Source of the DNA: Sandaracinus amylolyticus
GTDB taxonomy: Bacteria > Myxococcota_A > Polyangia > Polyangiales > Sandaracinaceae
Assembly (NCBI RefSeq): GCF_021631985.1
Contig: NZ_CP070225.1
Location: forward strand, 9,238,001-9,302,000
Reading direction: 5' to 3'
DNA: 64,000 bases
The position numbers and the translations under genes were made by a program. Numbering within the stretch: position 1 is the first letter of the stretch; each line of letters opens with the position of its first letter. Positions 19,604-28,234 of this stretch are shown here, piece by piece. The notes beneath the pieces were generated by a model that saw nothing but the letters and a program-made list of their open reading frames with translations, was not told the DNA's origin and did no database searches.

Positions 19604-20683
19604 ATGAGCGACGTCGTCGCGTTCACCCGTGCTCGTTGGGGCACCGAGACGTCGCGCGAGCACCCGTGTCTGCGCGCCCTCGCGCGCTCGCGACGCGTCT
19701 TCGCGATCGAAGAGCCGGTGCGTGATGCGGGTCTCGTCGCAGCGTTCGTCGAGGAGCTCCGCGTCACCGACGGGCTCGTCGTCTGTGTGCCCCACCTGCG
19801 CGACGATCTCGACGAAGTGCGGTCGCGCGCCGCGCTCGCGATGCTCGTGCAAGACCTCGTCGAGCAGCACGCGATCCGCGCAGAGATCCTGTGGGCCCGG
19901 AGCGCAGCCGACCTCGCGGTCGCGCGCTCGGTCGATGCGCACGTCGTGGTGTGGGACTGCGACGACGAGCCGTTCGCGCCCGGCGAGCGTGCGCTCCTCG
20001 CGCGCGCCGACCTCGTGCTCGCCGCGACGCATGCGAGCGCCGACGCGCGGCGCCGTCTGCATCCGCACGTGCAGGTGATGCCGCTCGTCGTCGATGCGCG
20101 TACGAGCGGTGACGAGACGGTCGATCCGCGCGATCAGTCGAACATCCCGGGCCCGCGCCTCGGGCTCGCGGTGCCGATCGACACGAGCCTCGACGTCGCG
20201 CTCCTCGCGCACGTCGCCGACGAGCTGCCCGACCTCTCGGTGATCGCGCTCGGCGCGCCGCGTGGAATCGACGTGCGCGCGCTGCCGTGTCGGCCGAACA
20301 TCCGATGGCTCGGCGCGAAGCGCGACGACGAGCTGCCGCGTTACATCGCGGGGTGGGACGTGGGGATCGCGCCGGTCCTCTCGAGCGGCGGCCATGCACG
20401 CGTCGCGCTCGAAGTGATGGCGTCGGGGCGCCCGATCGTCGGCACCAGCACGCGCGATCTCGCCGCGCTCTCACCGCTCGCGCGCAGCGTCGACCGCGCC
20501 TCGTTCGTGGCTGCGATCGAGGCCGCGCTGCGCGAGCCGATCGACGCGCATGCGCGCTGGGCCGACGCGCTCCGCGCCGAGCTCACGGCGGACGCCGCGT
20601 GTGCGCGCATCGAGGCGTGGGTCGCCGAGACGCGTGGGCGCTCGCGACGCGCGGGCGCGGCGCTCGCTCGGTCGAGCGCTTGA
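19604..20683 (+). CDS. Glycosyltransferase, GT4-like
   Basis: 359 residues with the layout of a GT-B glycosyltransferase: an N-terminal half with a hydrophobic core (DGLVVCVPHL, DAHVVVWDCDDEPF, ADLVLAATHASADARRRL) and a C-terminal half with the glycosyltransferase-1 signature (NIRWLGAKRDDELPRYIAGWDVGIAPV ... ARVALEVMASGRPIVGTSTRDLA), where the donor-binding E is in ALEVMASG. No signal peptide; probably cytoplasmic or membrane-peripheral. I chose the ATG at 19604 (GAAGGAAC before it); the open frame upstream lacks family similarity. Donor and acceptor are unknown, and no other glycan genes are nearby. Confidence 0.75.
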   Translation: MSDVVAFTRARWGTETSREHPCLRALARSRRVFAIEEPVRDAGLVAAFVEELRVTDGLVVCVPHLRDDLDEVRSRAALAMLVQDLVEQHAIRAEILWARSAADLAVARSVDAHVVVWDCDDEPFAPGERALLARADLVLAATHASADARRRLHPHVQVMPLVVDARTSGDETVDPRDQSNIPGPRLGLAVPIDTSLDVALLAHVADELPDLSVIALGAPRGIDVRALPCRPNIRWLGAKRDDELPRYIAGWDVGIAPVLSSGGHARVALEVMASGRPIVGTSTRDLAALSPLARSVDRASFVAAIEAALREPIDAHARWADALRAELTADAACARIEAWVAETRGRSRRAGAALARSSA

Positions 20684-20740
20684 ACGAGCGTTCAAGAACG
20701 AGTCGGGGCGGGAGAGCGAACGATCTCGCTCTCCCGCCCC
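20679..20740 (+). terminator. Palindrome over stop plus strong bidirectional terminator
   Basis: An 8-bp inverted repeat, CTTGAACG / CGTTCAAG (20679-20696), covers the glycosyltransferase stop. It is followed by a perfect 15-bp stem, GGGGCGGGAGAGCGA (20705-20719) with its complement (20726-20740), loop ACGATC, then TTCTCG. The latter is a convincing terminator for converging genes on both strands. Confidence 0.7.
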
Positions 20741-20789
20741 TTCTCGCACCCGATCGATCCCGCTGCACCTCGGAGGGCAGGCGCTCCGC

Positions 20790-21248
20790 TCACGCGTGCC
20801 GCACCTGCTCCCAGACACGTCGTGCGATCGCGTCCTCGACGTACTCGAGGTGACGTCGCTCGTCGTCGTAGTTGCGACGCACGAGCTCGTCGACTCGAGC
20901 AGGCAAGGCCATCTTCGCGGCCTTGTCGTACTCCTTGTTCGTCAGCTTCTCGTTGGTCTGCATCGCCCGCAGGCTCTGCTCGGTCCCCATCGCGGCGCGC
21001 AGCGCGGTCATGCCCTCGATGAAGAGCCCCTTGAGGTCGCGGCGGATCACCGGGGCGGTCCCGCCGAGATCGAGGATCGCAGTCGTGAGCTCCGTGACGT
21101 GGCGCTCGTGCTCGCCCTTGAAGCGCTCGAGCTGCACACGAACGGGCTCGACGTCGATGTTCTTGATGGCCTGGTCGTACGCATGGATCGCGTCGACGTC
21201 GAGATGCACGAGATCACGCAAGAGCGCGATCACTGCGTTCGTATCCAT
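20790..21248 (-). CDS. DUF2383 (PA2169-type) ferritin-like four-helix protein
   Basis: 152 residues, all helical in appearance. The family pattern is clear: IALLRDLVHLDVDAIHAYDQAI in helix 1, RFKGEHERHVTEL in helix 2, a central GLFIEGMTALRAAMGTEQSLRAMQTNEKLTNKEYDKA, and DERRHLEYVEDAI at the end. The repeated E/H pairs (EHERH, DERRH) resemble the diiron ligand pattern of ferritin-like proteins; metal binding is an inference. Such proteins are usually stress-induced. It is divergent from the next gene. Confidence 0.8.
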   Translation of the reverse strand: MDTNAVIALLRDLVHLDVDAIHAYDQAIKNIDVEPVRVQLERFKGEHERHVTELTTAILDLGGTAPVIRRDLKGLFIEGMTALRAAMGTEQSLRAMQTNEKLTNKEYDKAAKMALPARVDELVRRNYDDERRHLEYVEDAIARRVWEQVRHA

Positions 21249-21360
21249 CTCGCCTCCTCGTCCTCGTGCGGTCGGCTCGAGCCGTGGTCGTCCCTCGCAC
21301 CATCAGATGGCCGCGCTTGCGAGGCCCACAAGGGCGGGTACCCAGCTGCGTTGTCCGCCC

Positions 21361-22062
21361 GTGGCGCGCACCTACGTCTCCCGCGTGGCACCGCGCGATA
21401 CGCTCACGACGGAGACGGCGCTCGGCGAGGTCGAGCGCGTGGTCTCGACGGCGGTCGGTGTCGTGGTCGGCGCGCTGGGCCTCGCGCGCGGTCGCGTGAG
21501 CGGCACGGTGCTCGCCGCGCTCGGCGCATACGGCGTGTATCGCGGCGTCACCGGGCGATGTCCGGTGTCGCGCGAGATCTCGGCAGCTGCTCGTCGCGAG
21601 CGCGTCGAGGCGCGCGGCGCGATCACGATCGACGCGCGCCCCGAGGAGCTCTACGGGCTCTGGCGCGACCTCACGCTCCTGCCGCGCTTCCTCCGGCACG
21701 TCGCGTCGGTGCGCGTCGCGGGCACGCGCTCGCGATGGGAGCTCTCGCCGCTCCCCGGCCTTCCCGCGCGCACGCCGCGCATCACGTGGGACGCGGAGCT
21801 GGTGGAGGACGTGCCCGGCCGTGCGATCGCGTGGCGCACGGTGCCGGGCTCGGCGATCGAGCACGCGGGCTCGGTGCGCTTCGAGCGAACGCCCGACGAG
21901 CGCGGCACCGAGGTCCAGGTCGAGCTCGTCTACGCGATGCCGGGCGCTGCGCTCGCGTCGCACGTCGCGTCGTGGCTCGGCCTCGCGCCGGAGCAACAGC
22001 TGCGCAGCGACCTCGAGCGACTGAAGCAGCTCGTGGAGGTGGGTGAGCTCGGGGAGCGCTGA
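21361..22062 (+). CDS. YgaP/DUF2892 membrane segment fused to SRPBCC domain
   Basis: 233 residues from the GTG at 21361; an ATG at 21307 and a GTG at 21385 are alternatives, none with a good ribosome site. Residues about 10-60 look like the YgaP-type DUF2892 unit (TETALGEVERVVSTAVGVVVGALGLARG ... GAYGVYRGVTGRCPVS), two hydrophobic helices ending in the family's GxCP motif. The rest is an SRPBCC/polyketide-cyclase fold (GAITIDARPEELYGLWRDLTLLPRF ... ITWDAELVEDVPGRAIAWRT). Such fusions occur in high-GC bacteria; their ligands are unknown. Third-position GC is high throughout. Confidence 0.75.
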   Translation: MARTYVSRVAPRDTLTTETALGEVERVVSTAVGVVVGALGLARGRVSGTVLAALGAYGVYRGVTGRCPVSREISAAARRERVEARGAITIDARPEELYGLWRDLTLLPRFLRHVASVRVAGTRSRWELSPLPGLPARTPRITWDAELVEDVPGRAIAWRTVPGSAIEHAGSVRFERTPDERGTEVQVELVYAMPGAALASHVASWLGLAPEQQLRSDLERLKQLVEVGELGER

Positions 22063-22126
22063 ATCGCGCGCGGGGCGCGCCCGTCTTGGCGTTCGCGAGC
22101 ACACGCCCCATGCTCCAGAGCCCACC

Positions 22127-22819
22127 GTGGTGAAGCTGTCGAACGGTCGGATCGCACGCGCATCGCTCGTGCTCTGCATCCTCGTCGCGGTCGTCACGAC
22201 GATCGCGTCCACCGCCGAAGCACAGCTCGACCTCGGTTGGCTGTTCGGACGGAGAGGTCCTTCCTACGCGCTCGACGAGATCGCGCGGCGTGGTCAGGAC
22301 ACGTCGATCTGCCAGCCCGAGATCATGGTGCCGTATCGCGGCACCGCGCTGCGCTACTCGGGCACCGTGCGGGTCCACCCTGCGTTCCTCGAGCGGCTCC
22401 CCGAGCTCGAGCGCGTCGCGATCGAGGTCGCGACCGAGATCTACGGGCGCGCGCCCCATCGTCTGATCCACGCCGGCGCGTACAACTGTCGCTCGGTGCG
22501 CGGGAACCGCGGGCGCCTCAGCGAGCACGCGCTCGGCAACGCGCTCGACGTGCGTGGGTTCGAGTTCCGCGCGCTACCGCGGCGCGCTCAGGCGCCAGAC
22601 GGGCTTCCGCGCGCGCTGCGCCGCGGGTTCACGGTGTCGCTCGAGCGGCACTGGGAAGCGGAGAGCGCGACCGGCGCGGTGCACCAGCGCTTCTTGCGCA
22701 CGCTGATCGATCGGCTCGCGCGCGAGGACGTCTTCCGCGTGATCTACGGGCCCGCGCATCCCGGGCACCGCAACCACTTCCACTTCGACATGTCGCCGTT
22801 CCGCTGGATCCACGTGTGA
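22127..22819 (+). CDS. Extensin-like C-terminal family (M15-like) secreted protein
   Basis: 230 residues with a signal peptide (ARASLVLCILVAVVTTIASTAEA). The catalytic-type motifs of the extensin-like/D,D-peptidase group are present: LSEHALGNALDVRGFE (SEHxxGxAxD, zinc ligands His and Asp) and HRNHFHFDMSPF near the C-terminus (second His ligand). Family members are thought to act on peptidoglycan in the periplasm; activity here is inferred. Start at GTG 22127 or the next GTG. Its stop directly abuts the stop of the converging gene. Confidence 0.8.
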   Translation: MVKLSNGRIARASLVLCILVAVVTTIASTAEAQLDLGWLFGRRGPSYALDEIARRGQDTSICQPEIMVPYRGTALRYSGTVRVHPAFLERLPELERVAIEVATEIYGRAPHRLIHAGAYNCRSVRGNRGRLSEHALGNALDVRGFEFRALPRRAQAPDGLPRALRRGFTVSLERHWEAESATGAVHQRFLRTLIDRLAREDVFRVIYGPAHPGHRNHFHFDMSPFRWIHV

Positions 22820-24358
22820 TCAGCCGGGCAGCGTGATGTCGTGCGCGGGGGGCGCGTCGTCCTCGACCGGCTCGCGCTCTTCGCTCGCCACGACCGGCGC
22901 GCTGCGCGCGATCAGCAGCCACGCACCGAGCACCGCGAAGAGCGCTGCCGCGATCCCGAGCGCGCCGCGGCGGCGCTCGGTCTCGTCCGCGCTCGTCATC
23001 ACCGGCTGCGCTTGTGCTTCGAGGCCTGCGAGCACCTCCGCGCAGCGCGTGCACGTCGGGTCACCGCTCGCAGCGCGTCGATAGGCTTCGAGATCGAGCA
23101 CACCGCGCGCGAGCGCGTCCTCGGCCTCGACGAACGAGAGCCGCGCCTCCCAGCGCGCGCGGTGCTCGTCGCTCGGCGCGATGCGCACGGCGCGCTCGTA
23201 GGCGCTGCGCGCCCGCGCGCGCTCGTCGGTCGCCATCCACGCTTCACCGGCGCGCGCGAACAGGACCGCGACCTCGTGCGAGCCCGCGTCGGGCGCGCGC
23301 GCGAGCAGTGCCTCGAGCGCTTCGGTCGCCGCGCGTGCTTCGCCGCGATCGAGCGCGCCATCGGCCGCGACCGCGAGATCGGCCACCCGCGCGAGCCGCG
23401 CCGCATCGAGCCGCTCGTAGAGCACGTCGAGCGTGCGCGACCAGCTCCACGCCGCGTTCGCGTCCTCCCCGAGCCGCAGCCGGAACTGCTCGCGCGCCTG
23501 CCACACGCCGTTCTGTCCGTACTCGCGCAGCGCATCGCGCGCCGCGTCGCGCACCAGACGTCGCGGATCGTCGACGAACGACGCGACCACGCTCATCGCG
23601 TCGATCGAGCGCGTCGCGCCCCACGCCCGTAGCACGTCGGCGAGATCCGTCGGCGCGAGCCGCTGCACGAGCCGACCCGGATCGTCGAGCGAGAGCTCGC
23701 GCCCCGACCATCGTGCCCACTCGCGCCCCGCGACGTCCTCGTGGGCTCGCGCGCGGATGATCGCCGCCGCCGCCCGATCGCCGAGCCGCAGCACCGAGCG
23801 CCGTCCGTCCATCGTCCACGCGTCGCGATCGAGGCGCAGCACCTCGGGGATCAGCGTGAGCGCATCGGTCGTCGCGACGCGCTCGAGCGAGCGCATGAGC
23901 AGGAGCGGCTCGGCCATGCGCAGCACGTCGCGATCGCGACGCTCACCGAGCACCGCGGGGATCCCATCGGCGACGTCGACGAGATCGTCGGCGCGCCGCG
24001 ATCCCGTCGCGCGACGGAACGCGGTCAGCAGCGCGACCGCATCCTCGGGGAGCGGGCGCGCGCGCCGCAGCGTCGTCAGCCGCGCGCGGATCGCGGGCAG
24101 CGCCTCGGGGGGCAGCGCACCGAGCGTCTCGTACGCGCGGCGTCGCTCGCCGGCGTCGTCGCTCCCGAGCGCGCGCACCAGCGTCGCGATCTCGTCCTCG
24201 CTCGTCTGCGCGCGCACCACGCACGGCGCGCACGCGACGAGGATGATCAGCGCGATCGCTACTGCTCGATCACGAACGCAGCGAACTCGCCGGTGTAGCT
24301 CTTCCAGCGCGTGTCCACCTTGTCCACGCGCGCCGTCGAGGGGCCTCGTTGCGCCCAT
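22820..24358 (-). CDS. HEAT/TPR-repeat envelope protein
   Basis: 512 residues. A hydrophobic segment near residue 35 ([20 protein letters not shown]) could be a signal peptide (VRAQ end) or a lipobox (LVAC). The body looks like HEAT-type helices (EIATLVRALGSDDAGERRRAYETLGAL, DDPRRLVRDAARDALREYG), then TPR-like helices (VLFARAGEAWMATDERARARSAYERAVRIAP). A transmembrane helix near the C-terminus (GALGIAAALFAVLGAWLLI) is followed by an acidic tail. The only ATG/GTG/TTG that keeps the signal is at 24358, which overlaps acyP by 100 bases; see findings. Role unknown. Confidence 0.7.
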   Translation of the reverse strand: MGATRPLDGARGQGGHALEELHRRVRCVRDRAVAIALIILVACAPCVVRAQTSEDEIATLVRALGSDDAGERRRAYETLGALPPEALPAIRARLTTLRRARPLPEDAVALLTAFRRATGSRRADDLVDVADGIPAVLGERRDRDVLRMAEPLLLMRSLERVATTDALTLIPEVLRLDRDAWTMDGRRSVLRLGDRAAAAIIRARAHEDVAGREWARWSGRELSLDDPGRLVQRLAPTDLADVLRAWGATRSIDAMSVVASFVDDPRRLVRDAARDALREYGQNGVWQAREQFRLRLGEDANAAWSWSRTLDVLYERLDAARLARVADLAVAADGALDRGEARAATEALEALLARAPDAGSHEVAVLFARAGEAWMATDERARARSAYERAVRIAPSDEHRARWEARLSFVEAEDALARGVLDLEAYRRAASGDPTCTRCAEVLAGLEAQAQPVMTSADETERRRGALGIAAALFAVLGAWLLIARSAPVVASEEREPVEDDAPPAHDITLPG

Positions 24359-24537
24359 GCGAGGAAGTCCTTGACCTGATCTTCTTCGCCCTCGGCGACG
24401 ATCTCGACCGCGCCGTCGGGCCGGTTCTTGACCCAGCCGGTGAGCCCGAGGCGCTTGGCCTCGCGGACCGACGACGCGCGGAAGTACACGCCCTGCACGC
24501 GTCCTCGGATCACCAGGTGGATCCGCTTCTGAGCCAT
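24259..24537 (-). CDS. acyP: Acylphosphatase
   Basis: Hydrolyses the carboxyl-phosphate bond of acylphosphates. 92 residues from the ATG at 24537, with AGGAG about ten bases upstream; a more distal start would add 14 unconserved residues. The signature [23 protein letters not shown] holds the catalytic Arg, and [20 protein letters not shown] holds the catalytic Asn. The end ([13 protein letters not shown]) lies within the 5' part of the next minus-strand gene. Confidence 0.93.
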   Translation of the reverse strand: MAQKRIHLVIRGRVQGVYFRASSVREAKRLGLTGWVKNRPDGAVEIVAEGEEDQVKDFLAWAQRGPSTARVDKVDTRWKSYTGEFAAFVIEQ

Positions 24538-24682
24538 CGAGCCAGACTCCTCACTATCCGGGGTGGGCCGGATCTCCAAAAAATCCGCCGAAGCGCGCGC
24601 CGGCCCCGTCCTTGCGGTCCCGAGCGCGATCCACTACATCTCCCGGCCCCTTTTATCTCCGAAGGGGCGGAAGAGGTACTCC

Positions 24683-24964
24683 ATGAAGCCCGGCATCCAC
24701 CCCAAGTACGACGTCGCCACGATCACCTGCGCGTGCGGCGCCACCTACGACACCCGCTCGTCGCGCGGCTCGTTCGGCGTCGACGTCTGCAGCAACTGCC
24801 ACCCGTTCTTCACGGGCAAGCAGCGCATCATGGACACGGCGGGACGCGTCGAGCGCTTCCGCAAGAAGTACGAGAACCAGCCGGCCGCCGCGACCGGCAA
24901 GAAGGTCAAGCAGGCGAAGAAGGCCGCGAAGGCCGCCGCCGCCGAGAGCGCCGGCGAGGAGTGA
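24683..24964 (+). CDS. rpmE: Ribosomal protein L31, zinc form
   Basis: 93 residues from the ATG at 24683 ([16 protein letters not shown]). Zinc ligands CAC and CSNC are present, so this is the zinc-containing C+ type. The core [23 protein letters not shown] is diagnostic. A Lys/Ala-rich tail of about 25 residues follows. GAAGAGGT precedes the ATG. The order rpmE-DUF1385-prfA is seen in many bacteria. Confidence 0.96.
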   Translation: MKPGIHPKYDVATITCACGATYDTRSSRGSFGVDVCSNCHPFFTGKQRIMDTAGRVERFRKKYENQPAAATGKKVKQAKKAAKAAAAESAGEE

Positions 24965-25057
24965 TCCTCGCGCGATCGCAGACGAGCCGCGCGCTGTGCC
25001 ACCCGGCACCGGCCTACCGATGCGCGCGGCTCGCGATCGCTGCTCGAGGGCACTAGA

Positions 25058-26161
25058 GTGCACGCCGTGAGCACGCAGGAAGCACGGCCTTACATCGGCG
25101 GTCAGGCCGTCATCGAAGGCGTCATGATGCGCGCGCCCGGCGGCGTCGCCGTCGCAGTGCGCCGGCCCGACGGGCAGATCGTCGTGAAGGACGGTCCGCT
25201 GCCCGCGGCGTTGCGCAGCCCGATCTGGAAGATCCCGGGGCTGCGTGGGATCGGGACGCTCTACGAGTCGCTCTCGCTCGGATACTCGGCGCTCCAGTTC
25301 AGCGCCGATCAGCAGGGCGAGGAGGTCGCGGAGGCGAAGCGCACCGGCATCGCGTCGATGCTCCCGGTGCTGCTCTTCCCGGCGATGCTCGCGACGCAGG
25401 ACCCCGAGCCCGCACCCTCGGGCAGCGGGAGCGCGTCGAGCGGATCGCGCGCCGCGATGTTCGTGTCCACGCTGCTCGCGCTCGGGCTCTTCATCGCGCT
25501 GCCGCAGCTCCTCGCGACCGGCGCGGGCTGGCTGATCGGCGCGGATCTCGATCTCGGCGACTGGCGCTTCCACGCGCTGACCGGCGCGTTCAAGCTCGTC
25601 GTGCTGACGACGTATCTGGTCGCGATCTCGCGGATCCCCGAGATTCGTCGGGTGTTCCAGTATCACGGCGCCGAGCACAAGACGATCTTCGCGTACGAAG
25701 CGGGGCTCGCCCCGACGGTCGAGAACGTGCGCGCGCAGTCGACGTTGCATCCGCGCTGCGGGACCACGTTCCTCATCACGGTGGTGATCGTCTCGGTGAT
25801 CCTCGGCTCGATCGTGACGCCGCTGGTGCTGCCCGGCGCGAGCGGGATCGGCGGACAGATCGCGACGCTCGCGCTGCGCATCTCGCTGCTCCCGGCGATC
25901 GCGGCGATCTCGTATGAGCTCCAACGATTCTCGGCGCGCTACTGCACCACGGGCCCGCTGCGCGTGCTGCTCTGGCCGGGGTTCCTCTTCCAGAAGATCA
26001 CGACGCGCGAGCCCGACGACGCGCAGATCGAGGTCGCGATCGCGTCGATGCAGAGCGCGTTCTGGCGGCAGCGCGAGGGTGATCGTGCGCCCGCGAGCGA
26101 TCAGGTGCGCGTGTTCCCCTCGCTCGACGGCGCGCTCGCGCACTACGCAGGATCGCGTTGA
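25058..26161 (+). CDS. DUF1385 membrane protein
   Basis: 367 residues, from GTG 25058 (a second GTG at 25067 is possible). The family signature is clear: YIGGQAVIEGVMMRAPGGVAVAVRRPDG at the N-terminus and RRVFQYHGAEHKTIFAYEAG in the middle, followed by HPRCGTTFL. Several hydrophobic helices flank it (AMFVSTLLALGLFIALPQLL, TTFLITVVIVSVILGSIV). It lies between rpmE and prfA, the usual context for this family, whose biochemical role is not established. Confidence 0.9.
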   Translation: MHAVSTQEARPYIGGQAVIEGVMMRAPGGVAVAVRRPDGQIVVKDGPLPAALRSPIWKIPGLRGIGTLYESLSLGYSALQFSADQQGEEVAEAKRTGIASMLPVLLFPAMLATQDPEPAPSGSGSASSGSRAAMFVSTLLALGLFIALPQLLATGAGWLIGADLDLGDWRFHALTGAFKLVVLTTYLVAISRIPEIRRVFQYHGAEHKTIFAYEAGLAPTVENVRAQSTLHPRCGTTFLITVVIVSVILGSIVTPLVLPGASGIGGQIATLALRISLLPAIAAISYELQRFSARYCTTGPLRVLLWPGFLFQKITTREPDDAQIEVAIASMQSAFWRQREGDRAPASDQVRVFPSLDGALAHYAGSR

Positions 26162-26190
26162 CCGCGCTCCTGCGTAGCCCCTTCCTCCCT

Positions 26191-26213
26191 GGAGGGTCTG
26201 CTGCAGACCCTCC
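26191..26213 (+). terminator. Hairpin between DUF1385 gene and prfA
   Basis: GGAGGGTCTG (26191-26200) pairs with CAGACCCTCC (26204-26213) around a 3-base loop. Further GC-rich palindromic sequence follows to about 26300 (for example GCGGAGCCGGCTC). No T-run. The 157-base gap holds no gene that I can see. Confidence 0.45.
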
Positions 26214-26318
26214 CCCCGCCCGGCGGAGCCGGCTCGGGGCCCCCCTCCCGCCTCCGCTTCGCGCGGCCTTCGGCCGTATCGAGCCGCGCGAGCGCGCCTC
26301 GAAGCTCGCCACTTGAGC

Positions 26319-27389
26319 ATGCTCCCGGTCGACAAGCTCGAATCCCTCGCGATGCGGCACGAGGAGCTCGAAGAGCTCCTCTGTCGCGCCGACGTGATCA
26401 GCGACGGCAAACGTTACGCGCAGCTGCGCCGCGAGCACGGCGAGCTCGGCCCACTGGTCGAGACGTTCGCGCGCTGGAAGAGGACCTCGAAGCAGCTCGA
26501 CGACGATCGCGCCGCGCTCGCCGATCCCGACCTGCGCGAGATGGCGGAAGAAGAGATCCCGACGCTCGAGGCCGAGCTCGACACGCTCGCCAACGAGCTC
26601 GAGGTCCTGCTCCTGCCGAGCGATCCCAACGACGCGCGCAACACGATCGTCGAGATCCGCAGCGGCACCGGGGGCGAAGAGGCCGCGCTCTTCGCGTCCG
26701 ATCTCTTCCGCATGTACACGCGCTACGCGGATCGTGTGGGCTGGAAGGTCGAGATCCTCGACACGAGCCACGCGAGCGCCGGGGGCTACAAGGAGATCGT
26801 CGCGTCGTTCAGCGGCGATCGCGTGTACTCGCGCATGCGCTTCGAGGGCGGCGTGCACCGCGTGCAGCGCGTGCCGGCGACCGAGTCGCAAGGGCGCATC
26901 CACACGTCGACCGCGACGGTCGCGGTGCTGCCCGAGGCCGACGAGGTCGACGTCGACATCGACGACAAGGATCTCGAGATCTCGATCGCGGCGAGCGGTG
27001 GGCCCGGCGGTCAGGGCGTCAACACCACGAACAGCGCGGTGCAGATCCTCCACCGTCCGAGCGGCATCATCGTGAAGTGCCAGGACGAGCGCTCGCAGAT
27101 CAAGAACAAGGCGCGCGCGATGAAGGTGCTGCGCGCGCGACTGCTCGAGCGCGAGCAGGCGGCGCACGACGCGCAGATCGCCGCGGAGCGCAAGGGCATG
27201 GTCGGCAGCGGCGAGCGCAGCGAGAAGATCCGCACCTACAACTATCCGCAGAACCGCGTGACCGATCACCGCATCGGGCTGACGCTGCACAAGCTCGACG
27301 CGGTGATGAACGGCGACGTCGACGAGCTGCTGAGCGCGCTGCGCGCGAGCCATCAGGCCGCGCTGCTCGAGGCCCAGTCGCGCGGCTGA
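26319..27389 (+). CDS. prfA: Peptide chain release factor 1
   Basis: Terminates translation at UAA and UAG. 356 residues from the ATG at 26319. The stop-codon recognition tripeptide PAT is in RVQRVPATESQGRIHTS, and the catalytic GGQ is in GGPGGQGVNTTNSAVQILH, with Gly rather than the common His after GGQ. NQRSQ-type helix ERSQIKNKARAMKVL and the C-terminal RTYNYPQNRVTDHRIG are standard. prmC, the GGQ methyltransferase gene that often follows, is not in this window. Confidence 0.97.
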   Translation: MLPVDKLESLAMRHEELEELLCRADVISDGKRYAQLRREHGELGPLVETFARWKRTSKQLDDDRAALADPDLREMAEEEIPTLEAELDTLANELEVLLLPSDPNDARNTIVEIRSGTGGEEAALFASDLFRMYTRYADRVGWKVEILDTSHASAGGYKEIVASFSGDRVYSRMRFEGGVHRVQRVPATESQGRIHTSTATVAVLPEADEVDVDIDDKDLEISIAASGGPGGQGVNTTNSAVQILHRPSGIIVKCQDERSQIKNKARAMKVLRARLLEREQAAHDAQIAAERKGMVGSGERSEKIRTYNYPQNRVTDHRIGLTLHKLDAVMNGDVDELLSALRASHQAALLEAQSRG

Positions 27390-27416
27390 GGAACACGGTG
27401 TGCACGAGGGCCGCGC

Positions 27417-28115
27417 ATGAAGTCCCTCGGCACACGCTGGCTCGCGCCCACCGCGATCCTCTTGCTCTCGACCGCGTGCGAGAACGACCCTCCGCCGGTC
27501 GCGATCGACGAGTACCCGCCCCGGATCGCGACCGCCCTCTGCCGGCTCGCGTTCGACTGCTGCAGCGAGGCGGATCGCATGCGGCTGCTCGCGCCCTTCG
27601 GTGCGACCACACCGCCCGCCGACGTCGAAGCGTGTGAAGCGCAGGTCCGCTCCGTGACCGAGGCGAGCTACGCGACGATCGCGGCGAGCGTCGATGCTGG
27701 ACGCTCCCTCTACGACGCGAGCGACGCGGCGCGGTGTCTCGAGGCATGGGACGCGGTGTCGTGCGACGACTTCCGCGGCGTGATGAGCGAGCGCGTCTCG
27801 CTCGATCCTTCGTGCGAGACGATGCTCGGGGGCACGCTCGCGCCCGGCGCCGAGTGCGCCGGCTTCTTCGAGTGCTCGACGGGGGTCTGCGGCCCGGAAG
27901 TCGACGGAACGCCGGGGACGTGCTGGACCATCGCCGCCGAGGGCGAGCCGTGCACCTTGGTCTGCGAAGCCGGCTTCTTCTGCGACACCAGCGCGGAGGC
28001 GCCGGTGTGCGTCGCGGCGCGCGACAACGGCGAGGCGTGCGCATCGCCGATCCAGTGCCGAAGCCTTCGCTGCGTCGACGGCGTCTGCGAGCCCGCCGAG
28101 CTGCTCTGCGATTGA
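27417..28115 (+). CDS. Cysteine-rich lipoprotein, unknown function
   Basis: 232 residues. Signal peptide with lipobox LLSTAC, so probably an outer-membrane or surface lipoprotein. The mature part has many cysteines, concentrated after residue 125 in short loops (CAGFFECSTGVCG, CTLVCEAGFFCDTS, CASPIQCRSLRCVDGVCE) like disulfide-rich repeats common in myxobacterial surface lipoproteins. No catalytic motif seen. It starts 27 bases after prfA. Confidence 0.75.
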   Translation: MKSLGTRWLAPTAILLLSTACENDPPPVAIDEYPPRIATALCRLAFDCCSEADRMRLLAPFGATTPPADVEACEAQVRSVTEASYATIAASVDAGRSLYDASDAARCLEAWDAVSCDDFRGVMSERVSLDPSCETMLGGTLAPGAECAGFFECSTGVCGPEVDGTPGTCWTIAAEGEPCTLVCEAGFFCDTSAEAPVCVAARDNGEACASPIQCRSLRCVDGVCEPAELLCD

Positions 28116-28234
28116 TCGTGCGGGCCTGAACGTCGCGCAACTCCTGCGCGGGCGTGCCGGGCGGGCACGCTCGGTTGCCGCGGAATTCCTCACGATTCGT
28201 GCGGTCCACGCGTTGCTCGACGGGTCGTCCCACG

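Noticed and set aside
20550-22046. Plus-strand 498-residue frame across the DUF2383 gene
   Set aside because: It is antisense to a clear ferritin-like gene and then overlaps the YgaP/SRPBCC frame; composition is shadow-like.
27417-28115. Calling the Cys-rich lipoprotein an EGF or protease-inhibitor domain protein
   Set aside because: The cysteine spacing does not match those families clearly; it was left as an unassigned disulfide-rich lipoprotein.
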